Shown: positions 57,858-64,000 of the stretch, one piece after another
Layout: the number at the start of each line of letters is the position of its first letter
How positions within the stretch are numbered: position 1 is the stretch's first letter
Assembly: GCF_002086155.1 (NCBI RefSeq)
Contig: NZ_MVHE01000005.1
Coordinates: 124,001-188,000 of the forward strand
Length of the DNA stretch: 64,000 nt
Reading direction: 5' to 3'
Source of the DNA: Mycobacterium angelicum
GTDB lineage: Bacteria; Actinomycetota; Actinomycetes; Mycobacteriales; Mycobacteriaceae
Made by a program: the position numbers and the translations under genes
Notes under the pieces: generated by a model
Told to the model about the DNA's origin: nothing
Databases searched by the model: none
The model's input: only the letters and a program-made list of their open reading frames with translations

Positions 57858-59138
57858 TCAACGCAAGCGGCGCTGCTTACTTGGCAACTCGCGGGAGCGA
57901 ACGGCTTGCCACCGGCGATGTCGGCGAACGGATTGCCGCCGCGCTCTAGTCTCGAGTCCCGGCGGCAACAGGCGGGTCGGCACCAACGGCACCGCTGCCA
58001 GCGGGAACAAGGCGCACAGTCCCCAGGCCAGGGGGTAGGCGGCCGCGGTGATCAGCGCGCCGAACAGCGGTGGTCCCGCCGCGGCCGCAAGCCGCTGCGT
58101 GGTGTTCTGGGTGCCCAGCGCCCGTCCGCTCCAGAACGGCCCGGCGTACTCGGTGATCGCGGTGGCCTCCAAGCCGTTGTCGAGCACCGCGATTACCGAA
58201 ATGGCGACCATCAGCGCCACGTCGTAACGCGAACCCTGATCGTCGACGAGAGCCAGCAAGAACAGGTTCAGGGCGGCGGCGATCGCGATGATGCGAACCG
58301 GTCGCATCCGTGAGCCGACCCGGTCGGACCAGCGTCCGACGGCGATGCGGCCCACGGCACCGAGCAGCTGCGAGATCGTCACCAAACCGCCGGCAGCCGC
58401 CACCGACCAGCGATGGTGGTTCATCAGCCAGACCAGCATGAACGTCACGGTCACCGTCTGCGGCATCATCAGCAGCGCCGAAACCACGTGAATCCGCCAC
58501 AACACCGACGATCCGCGATAAGGACTGGCCAACTCCTCGACGCTGGCCGACTTCCGTGACTTGCGCGGTGGGTCGACGACGCCGATGACGCTGACCACCG
58601 CCGCGAGCGTGCATGCGACCGCGGGGAATATCAGCCCCGCGTGCGGGCTTCGTTCGGCAAGTTCGGGAATCACCAACGCGCCCAAGGCGATTCCCAGCGG
58701 TTGGGCGGTCTGGCGAACGCCCATCGCCAGGCCGCGCTGGTGCGGCGGGAACCAGCCGGACACCAGCCGGCCTCCGGCACTGTTGCAGCTGGCCGCGGCC
58801 ATGCCCCCGAGGAACAGGAATCCGCCCATCAACAGCAGCGAATGAACTGACGCCGCGGCATAGGCCGCGGCCGCGGTGAGGGCCGAACCCACCGCCATCA
58901 CCATCCGCTCGCCCACCCGATCCAGCACATAACCCCAGCCGACCAGCGTGACCACCATGCCCCAGCTGGGCATCGACGACAGCAAACTGGCTTCGGTCAG
59001 TGAGGTGCCGCGCACGATTTTCAGCGCGGGGATCAAGAATGCGACGCCGTTGATGAACAGAAAGGAGCTTGCCGTGACGAGCAGTGAAATGACCACGATC
59101 GCCCAGCGTGCTCCCGGGGTGGTCGGGTCTTTGGACAT
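57858..59138 (-). CDS. MFS transporter, tandem paralogue 2 with antisense-leuB tail
   Basis: This 426-residue MFS protein has the same motifs as its neighbours ([65 protein letters not shown]). It is about 24 residues longer than the first copy. The last 29 or so residues, Arg/Gln-rich (ARRQSVRRHRRWQAVRSREL), are read from the strand opposite a leuB 3' fragment. The ancestral stop, CTA at 57946-57948, is out of frame here. A small indel therefore let the frame run on. The ATG at 59138 starts the gene, 18 bases separate it from copy 1, and 33 from copy 3. Confidence 0.88.
   Translation of the reverse strand: MSKDPTTPGARWAIVVISLLVTASSFLFINGVAFLIPALKIVRGTSLTEASLLSSMPSWGMVVTLVGWGYVLDRVGERMVMAVGSALTAAAAYAAASVHSLLLMGGFLFLGGMAAASCNSAGGRLVSGWFPPHQRGLAMGVRQTAQPLGIALGALVIPELAERSPHAGLIFPAVACTLAAVVSVIGVVDPPRKSRKSASVEELASPYRGSSVLWRIHVVSALLMMPQTVTVTFMLVWLMNHHRWSVAAAGGLVTISQLLGAVGRIAVGRWSDRVGSRMRPVRIIAIAAALNLFLLALVDDQGSRYDVALMVAISVIAVLDNGLEATAITEYAGPFWSGRALGTQNTTQRLAAAAGPPLFGALITAAAYPLAWGLCALFPLAAVPLVPTRLLPPGLETRARRQSVRRHRRWQAVRSRELPSKQRRLR
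57875..57949 (+). pseudogene. Remnant of the leuB 3' end
   Basis: Read on the plus strand, this encodes AYLATRGSERLATGDVGERI, then AAAL and a TAG stop. The real LeuB ends [20 protein letters not shown], then AAAL and TAA. The match is unambiguous. It sits at the 3' edge of the second MFS copy, exactly where leuB sits against the first. It is the junction scar of a tandem duplication that included the end of leuB plus the MFS gene. Confidence 0.92.
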
Positions 59139-59171
59139 CCACTCATGCTCGCACGCTGTACACGCGCCTGT

Positions 59172-60380
59172 TTACTCGCGCGAACGAACGCTCGTCAGTC
59201 CGGGTACCGGCAGACCGATCGGCACAAAGGGCACCGCCGCCAGCGGGAACAAGCCGCACAGCGCGAAAGCCAGCGGATAGCCGGCCGAATCGATTACGGC
59301 GCCGAACATCGGTGGCCCGGCCAGCGTCATCAACCGCTGCGTGGTGTTCTGGACGCCCAATGCGCGCCCGCTCCAGAACTCGCCGGCGAATTCGGTGATC
59401 GCGGTGGCCTCGAGCCCGTTGTCCATCACGGTGATGATCGACACCGAGACCATGAGGACCACGGCCAGCAGCGGGTTCAAGACATTGGCCAAAGCCAGCA
59501 TCAGCATGGTCACGCTGGTAGCGAGCGCGACGACGCGGATGGGCCGCATCCGCGACCCGATGCGGTCCGACCACCGGCCGGCCGCGATGCGGCTGCCGGC
59601 GCTGAGCAGTTGAGTGACGATCACCAGCGCTCCGGCGGTGCGCACCGCCCATCCCTGGTTCCTGGTCAGCCAAACCAGCATGAAGGTGACCGTCATCGAC
59701 TGCGGCATCACCATCAGCGCTGAAAGTGCGTGAATGCGGATCAGCACCGCGCTACCGCGGTAGGGGTTGACCAGCTCCTCTTCGCTGGCCGCAGCGCGGG
59801 GCTTGTGTGCTGGATCGCGCACGAAGAGCGCTCCGACCACCGCTGACGCCGCGCAGGCGAACGCTGGGAACAGCAAACCCACGCTCGGGCCATGTTCGGC
59901 GAGACGGGGAATCATGAAGGCGGCCATGGCGATTCCCAGCGGCTGCGCGGTCTGACGGACTCCCATCGCCAGCCCGCGCTGGTCGGCGGGAAACCAGCCG
60001 GCGACCAGCCGGCCGCAGGCGGGGTTGCAGCTGGCCGCGCTCATGCCGCCGAGAAACAGGAATGCGCCCATGGCCACCAGCGAGTGGACCGACGCGGCAG
60101 CGAACGTGGCCACTGCGGTCATGGTCGAACCGGTGACGAGCACGAGCCGCTCGCCGACCCGGTCAGCCACGTAGCCCCAGCCGATCAGCGTCACCACCAT
60201 GCCCACGCTCGGCATCGCGGCCAGCAGGCCCGTCTGCGACAACGGAGTTGCGCGCGCGGCGTCCAATGCGGGGATCAGGAACGGAACCGCGTTGATGAAC
60301 GAAAACGCACTGGCTGTCACCACCAGCGCAATGCCGACCATCGACCAGCGCGTGGCCGCGCTGATCTGCTCGGTCGGCAT
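59172..60380 (-). CDS. MFS transporter, tandem paralogue 3
   Basis: This 402-residue MFS protein has helices and motifs that closely follow copies 1 and 2 ([81 protein letters not shown]). By eye it is nearer copy 2 than copy 1. The ATG at 60380 (MPTEQISAATRWSM) is chosen; a GTG six codons upstream is possible. No leuB remnant is visible beside it. It is divergent from the FAH-family gene across 130 bases. Confidence 0.9.
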   Translation of the reverse strand: MPTEQISAATRWSMVGIALVVTASAFSFINAVPFLIPALDAARATPLSQTGLLAAMPSVGMVVTLIGWGYVADRVGERLVLVTGSTMTAVATFAAASVHSLVAMGAFLFLGGMSAASCNPACGRLVAGWFPADQRGLAMGVRQTAQPLGIAMAAFMIPRLAEHGPSVGLLFPAFACAASAVVGALFVRDPAHKPRAAASEEELVNPYRGSAVLIRIHALSALMVMPQSMTVTFMLVWLTRNQGWAVRTAGALVIVTQLLSAGSRIAAGRWSDRIGSRMRPIRVVALATSVTMLMLALANVLNPLLAVVLMVSVSIITVMDNGLEATAITEFAGEFWSGRALGVQNTTQRLMTLAGPPMFGAVIDSAGYPLAFALCGLFPLAAVPFVPIGLPVPGLTSVRSRE

Positions 60381-60510
60381 CCAGCCATGCTTGCACACTT
60401 TCCCGTTGCCAGGAGTTTTCGCGAAGTTCACTCTCGCTGAACCGGTCCGGGTTTGGGTATGGAGACTCTCGCCGGGGCCGGCCACGCACCCACAAGATAG
60501 GCTGACCCGA

Positions 60511-61308
60511 ATGCGCCTTGGTCGAATCGCCAGCCCAGACGGTGTCGCCTTTGTCAGCATCGACGGCGAATTGGACAGCCCCGGCGAACTGATCGCCCGC
60601 GAGATCGCCGAGCACCCGTTCGGCACGCCGACGTTCACCGGCCGCTCATGGCCGCTGGCCGACGTGCGCCTGCTGGCTCCGATATTGGCCAGCAAGGTCG
60701 TCTGCGTCGGCAAGAACTACGCCGACCACATCGCCGAGATGGCCGCCCTCACCGGCCCAGCCCCGGCGGACCCGGTGATTTTCATGAAGCCCAACACCGC
60801 GATCATCGGGCCCAATGTGCCGATTCGATTGCCCGCCAACGCATCACCGGTGCATTTCGAGGGCGAGCTGGCGATAGTGATCGGCCGGGCGTGCAAAGAC
60901 GTTCCGGCCGCGCAGGCCGCCGACAACATTCTCGGCTACACCATCGGCAACGACGTGTCGGCCCGCGATCAGCAGAAGTCCGATGGCCAGTGGACGCGGG
61001 CCAAGGGACATGACACCTTCTGTCCGGTCGGACCGTGGATCGTCACCGACCTCGAGCCGGCCGATCTCGAACTGCGCACCGAGGTCAACGGCGAGGTCAA
61101 GCAACACAGCCGCACCTCGCTGATGATCCACGATGTTGGCGCCATCGTGGAATGGATCACGGCCGTAATGACCCTGCTGCCCGGCGATCTCATACTCACC
61201 GGAACTCCCGCCGGCGTCGGCCCCATCGAGGATGGCGACACCGTCTCCGTCACCATCGAGGGGATCGGCACCCTTACCAATCCCGTTGTCCGCAAAGGAA
61301 AGTCGTGA
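60511..61308 (+). CDS. Fumarylacetoacetate hydrolase-family protein (Rv2993c-like)
   Basis: This 265-residue FAH-superfamily protein has the metal-binding and active-site motifs [45 protein letters not shown] and [22 protein letters not shown]. Members hydrolyse or decarboxylate acylpyruvates, for example in degradation of aromatic compounds (HpaG-like). The native substrate here is unknown. The ATG at 60511 is used. Its stop overlaps the gltX start (GTGA). Confidence 0.92.
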   Translation: MRLGRIASPDGVAFVSIDGELDSPGELIAREIAEHPFGTPTFTGRSWPLADVRLLAPILASKVVCVGKNYADHIAEMAALTGPAPADPVIFMKPNTAIIGPNVPIRLPANASPVHFEGELAIVIGRACKDVPAAQAADNILGYTIGNDVSARDQQKSDGQWTRAKGHDTFCPVGPWIVTDLEPADLELRTEVNGEVKQHSRTSLMIHDVGAIVEWITAVMTLLPGDLILTGTPAGVGPIEDGDTVSVTIEGIGTLTNPVVRKGKS

Positions 61309-62771
61309 CACAAGCCGTCCCCGTCCGGGTTCGATTCTGCCCGTCGCCCACCGGCACCCCGCACGTCGGGATGGTCCGCACGGCCCTGTTCAACTGGGCG
61401 TACGCCCGCCACACCGGCGGCACCTTCGTCTTTCGCATCGAGGACACCGACGCCGAGCGAGACAGCGAGGAAAGCTATGCCGCGCTGCTGGATGCATTGC
61501 GCTGGCTCGGCCTGAATTGGGACGAGGGCCCCGAGGTGGGCGGGCCTTACGGCCCATACCGGCAATCACAGCGCAGCGATCTCTACCGTGACGTGGTGGA
61601 CCGGCTACTTACGGCCGGCGAGGCCTACTACGCCTTTTCGACGCCCGAGGAGGTCGAGGCCCGCCACATCGCCGCGGGCCGCAACCCCAAACTCGGCTAC
61701 GACAATTTCGACCGGCAGCTGACCGACTCGCAGCGCGCGGCGTACCTCGCCGAGGGCCGCACGCCGGTGGTGCGGCTGCGCATGCCCGACGCGGATCTCA
61801 GCTGGAACGACCTGGTTCGCGGAACCACCACGTTCGCGGCGGGATCGGTGCCGGATTTCGCGCTGACCCGCGCGAGCGGAGATCCGTTATACACCTTGGT
61901 CAATCCGTGCGACGACGCGCTGATGAAGATCACCCACGTGCTGCGCGGCGAGGACCTGCTGCCGTCCACTCCGCGCCAGCTGGCCCTGTATCAGGCGCTG
62001 ATCCGCATCGGGGTCACCGACCGGGTTCCGGAATTCGCCCATCTCCCAACGGTATTGGGGGAGGGGACCAAGAAGCTCTCCAAGCGGGACCCGCAGTCGA
62101 ATCTGTTCGCCCATCGCGACCGCGGCTTCATCCCCGAAGGACTGCTGAATTACCTTGCGCTGCTTGGCTGGGCGATCGCCGACGACCATGACCTGTTCAG
62201 TCTCGACGAGATGGTGGCCGCGTTCGACGTCGCCGACGTCAACTCGAACCCCGCCCGCTTCGACCAGAAGAAGGCCGACGCGCTCAACGCCGAACACATC
62301 CGAATGCTCGACGCCGCCGATTTCGCCGGCAGACTGCGGGCCTACCTGGACACTCACGGCCATCACATCGAGTTGAGCGACGCAGAGTTCGCCGCCGCGG
62401 CCGAGCTGGTGCAGACCCGCATCGTCGTGTTGGGCGACGCGTGGGATCTGCTGAAGTTTCTCAACGACGAGCAGTACGCGATCGACCCCAAGGCCGCAGC
62501 CAAGGAGCTGGGGCCCGAAGCCGCGCCGGTGCTCGACGCGGCTGTCGCGGCGCTGGAGGGTGTGACGGACTGGACCACGGCGCATATCGAGGGTGCCCTC
62601 AAGCCCGCGCTGATCGAGGATCTGGGCCTCAAACCCCGCAAGGCGTTCGGCCCGATCCGGGTGGCCGCCACCGGGACGACGATCAGTCCGCCGCTGTTCG
62701 AATCGCTGGAGCTGCTCGGCCGCGACCGCAGCTTGCGGCGGCTGCGGGCCGCGCGCGACGACGCGGCCTGA
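61305..62771 (+). CDS. gltX: Glutamyl-tRNA synthetase
   Basis: GltX has 488 residues. The class I HIGH motif appears as [19 protein letters not shown] and the KMSKS motif as [32 protein letters not shown] and the anticodon-binding C-terminal domain complete it. In organisms with GatCAB it charges both tRNA-Glu and tRNA-Gln with glutamate, the latter then amidated. The GTG at 61305 overlaps the FAH gene stop. Its two tRNA substrates are encoded just downstream. Confidence 0.97.
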   Translation: MTQAVPVRVRFCPSPTGTPHVGMVRTALFNWAYARHTGGTFVFRIEDTDAERDSEESYAALLDALRWLGLNWDEGPEVGGPYGPYRQSQRSDLYRDVVDRLLTAGEAYYAFSTPEEVEARHIAAGRNPKLGYDNFDRQLTDSQRAAYLAEGRTPVVRLRMPDADLSWNDLVRGTTTFAAGSVPDFALTRASGDPLYTLVNPCDDALMKITHVLRGEDLLPSTPRQLALYQALIRIGVTDRVPEFAHLPTVLGEGTKKLSKRDPQSNLFAHRDRGFIPEGLLNYLALLGWAIADDHDLFSLDEMVAAFDVADVNSNPARFDQKKADALNAEHIRMLDAADFAGRLRAYLDTHGHHIELSDAEFAAAAELVQTRIVVLGDAWDLLKFLNDEQYAIDPKAAAKELGPEAAPVLDAAVAALEGVTDWTTAHIEGALKPALIEDLGLKPRKAFGPIRVAATGTTISPPLFESLELLGRDRSLRRLRAARDDAA

Positions 62772-62895
62772 ATCTTTGGTAGTGTGCACAGCGACTTCAA
62801 AAGGCCTACAACGGCCGGCAGAGCTGATCCGCGGGGCGGGCAATGGCCCCAAAACAAGTTCTGACCAGCGGTTTTTGGCAGGCATATGCGGTCAA

Positions 62896-62967
62896 TGGGG
62901 TATGGTGTAATTGGCAACACAGCTGATTCTGGTTCAGCCATTCTAGGTTCGAGTCCTGGTACCCCAG
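62896..62967 (+). tRNA. tRNA-Gln (CTG anticodon)
   Basis: The acceptor stem TGGGGTA/TACCCCA (7 bp) closes the molecule. The anticodon arm GCTGA-TTCTGGT-TCAGC shows the anticodon CTG. The T loop reads TTCGAGT with stem CTAGG/CCTGG. The 3' CCA is not encoded. It lies 124 bases after gltX, whose product should first charge it with Glu before GatCAB amidation. Confidence 0.96.
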
Positions 62968-63063
62968 CAAAGTCCCACCGACGTGAAGGCTGATCCCGAG
63001 TGACTGCCGAGTGATTAGGTGGGCTTCCCGGCGTCGGCTATGCTGACAGCTCGGATCGGTTCT

Positions 63064-63136
63064 GGCCCCGTCGTCTAGCGGCCTAGGACGCCGCCCTCTC
63101 ACGGCGGTAGCGTGGGTTCGAATCCCATCGGGGCTA
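63064..63136 (+). tRNA. tRNA-Glu (CTC anticodon)
   Basis: The acceptor stem GGCCCCG/CGGGGCT has one G-T pair at its end. The anticodon arm CCGCC-CTCTCAC-GGCGG has anticodon CTC. The T arm is GTGGG-TTCGAAT-CCCAT. The 3' CCA is not encoded. It follows tRNA-Gln by 96 bases, in the same direction. Confidence 0.95.
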
Positions 63137-63141
63137 CAAAA

Positions 63142-63654
63142 TCAGTTACCGGTCCCCTGCACCGCAGGGGCCGTGGTGCCGCCCACCGGCATGCTCGGCA
63201 ATCCCAGCTTGCGGTGGTCCCACGAGCGGGTGCGCCTGCTGACGATGCGCACGCCGACGCGCTTGTTCATCATCTGGTCGACCATCGGCTTGAGCTCGTC
63301 ACTGTAGGGGCCGGTGTAGCGCTCCCACACACTGACCCCGACCCGGTGCAGTGCGTCGGGATCGTCGACGATCTCCGCGACGCCCTCGAAGGAAACCCCG
63401 CGCAGCGTGTCGTAGGTGTTGCCGTCCTCGAGCAGGAAGCTCACCCGAGGATCGCGGTTGAGGTTCACCGCCTTTTGCGACTTGGCTTTGGTCTCCAGCC
63501 AGATCTCACCGTCGACGACGGCGTACCACATCGCCGTCAAATGCGGTTGGCCGTCTGGGCCGACGGTGGCCAGGGTGCCGGTACGGCTCCAGTTGACGAA
63601 TTCAGCGATTTCGGCCTCGGACATGACGATGTCGGCGCGCTGTTTGGTTCCCAT
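63142..63654 (-). CDS. F420/FMN-binding split-barrel (pyridoxamine 5'-phosphate oxidase-like) protein (Rv2991-like)
   Basis: This 170-residue split-barrel protein has VNWSRTGTLATVGPDGQPHLTAMWYAVVDGEIWLETKAKSQKAVNLNRDPRVSFLLEDG, the pattern of F420H2-dependent reductases of the FDOR-B type. Such enzymes reduce diverse substrates with cofactor F420, which mycobacteria make. FMN use cannot be excluded from sequence alone. The ATG at 63654 begins MGTKQRADIVMSEAEIAEF; an upstream extension in the frame is Arg-rich and unlikely. It converges with the tRNA genes. Confidence 0.85.
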   Translation of the reverse strand: MGTKQRADIVMSEAEIAEFVNWSRTGTLATVGPDGQPHLTAMWYAVVDGEIWLETKAKSQKAVNLNRDPRVSFLLEDGNTYDTLRGVSFEGVAEIVDDPDALHRVGVSVWERYTGPYSDELKPMVDQMMNKRVGVRIVSRRTRSWDHRKLGLPSMPVGGTTAPAVQGTGN

Positions 63655-63667
63655 GGCCGTCAGTCTG

Positions 63668-64000
63668 TCAGAGCCGGCGGGTGAGCGCGTCGGCCGCGGC
63701 CAGTAGGTCGGCGGCCCAGCGCGCCCCGGGACGGCGTCCCATCCGGTCGACCGGACCGGAGACCGAGATGGCGGCCACCACGACGCCACGGCTATCGCGC
63801 ACCGGCGCCGAAACGCTGGCGACGCCCGGCTCGCGTTCGGCCACGCTTTGCGCCCAGCCGCGGCGGCGGACTTCGGCCAGCACCCGGTCGGTGAATTTCG
63901 CGTGGGGGAGCACCGCCGCCTGCGTCGCCGCATCGCTGTGCGCGAGCAGCACTTTGGCGCCCGAACCCGCGGTCATCGGCAATCGCGCGCCGACCGGGAC
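63668..64000 (-). CDS. IclR-family transcriptional regulator, C-terminal part (5' end outside window)
   Basis: About 110 residues of the IclR effector-binding domain are present, from VPVGARLPMTAGSGAKVLLAH to the C-terminus. It includes RRRGWAQSVAEREPGVASVSAPVRDSRGVVVAAISVSGPVDR, characteristic of the family. The DNA-binding domain lies beyond the window edge. It ends 13 bases upstream of the split-barrel gene in the same direction, so the two may be cotranscribed. Confidence 0.9.
   Translation of the reverse strand, partial: VPVGARLPMTAGSGAKVLLAHSDAATQAAVLPHAKFTDRVLAEVRRRGWAQSVAEREPGVASVSAPVRDSRGVVVAAISVSGPVDRMGRRPGARWAADLLAAADALTRRL

Noticed and set aside
60381..60713. Upstream extension of MFS copy 3
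   Set aside because: It overlaps the divergent FAH-family gene and has no membrane-protein character. The ATG at 60380 aligns with the other copies.

Overview
The window is chromosomal DNA from a Mycobacterium, most likely a slow-growing non-tuberculous species. The evidence is uniformly high GC, a PE_PGRS gene, two MmpS/MmpL transporter pairs, the methylglucose-lipopolysaccharide gene cluster, and a gene order that largely follows the M. tuberculosis Rv2989-Rv3032 interval in reverse orientation. The M. tuberculosis comparison is from memory, not from a search. No plasmid, prophage, integrase, transposase or CRISPR array was seen.

Layout. 1-2.9 kb: end of an exported protease-like protein and two SDR-fold proteins. 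2.9-6.7 kb: a minus-strand operon (methyltransferase, GH57 enzyme, GT4 glycosyltransferase) for 6-O-methylglucose lipopolysaccharide. 6.9-8.7 kb: electron-transfer flavoprotein fixA/fixB. 8.7-10.5 kb: a PE_PGRS gene. 10.8-14.9 kb: a run of GNAT acyltransferase, PlsC-like acyltransferase, cysteine desulfurase and tRNA thiouridylase mnmA. 14.9-19.9 kb: lipoprotein lpqA, a MetE-like protein, an ArsR/SRPBCC pair and DNA ligase ligA. 19.9-23.9 kb: a frameshifted tetR with mmpS-mmpL. 24.1-24.7 kb: an ACT-domain protein. 25.0-33.0 kb: an eight-gene accessory block (two proline-rich NTF2-like membrane proteins, MoxR ATPase, DUF58, small membrane protein, two vWA-like membrane proteins and a TPR-like protein) placed directly before gatC. 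33.1-35.9 kb: gatC, gatA, pfkA. 35.9-39.8 kb: a second, intact tetR-mmpS-mmpL operon on the minus strand. 40.1-42.6 kb: two tandem ParA/MinD-like ATPases. 42.6-47.9 kb: gatB, two tandem flavin-reductase-like genes, lppZ, doxX, cfp6. 48.2-51.8 kb: ilvB1-ilvN-ilvC with a leader peptide and intrinsic terminator. 51.8-53.9 kb: wrbA and a CrtI-like oxidoreductase. 54.0-56.6 kb: serA and leuB. 56.6-60.4 kb: three tandem MFS transporter paralogues. 60.5-64.0 kb: an FAH-family hydrolase, gltX, tRNA-Gln, tRNA-Glu, an F420/FMN split-barrel protein and the end of an IclR regulator.

How the genes work together. The core functions are amino-acid synthesis (ilvBNC, serA, leuB) and tRNA charging or modification (gatCAB amidotransferase, gltX, tRNA-Gln/Glu, mnmA with its sulfur donor iscS). 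They also include DNA replication/repair (ligA), glycolysis (pfkA) and mycobacterial envelope biology (methylglucose lipopolysaccharide genes, MmpS/MmpL, lipoproteins). Between these are lineage-specific insertions and duplications. Four stand out: the MoxR/vWA block, whose vWA-like proteins lack a canonical metal-binding motif; an MFS triplication that left a scar of the leuB 3' end; a branched-chain amino acid attenuator before ilvB1; and families of short palindromic repeats between genes.
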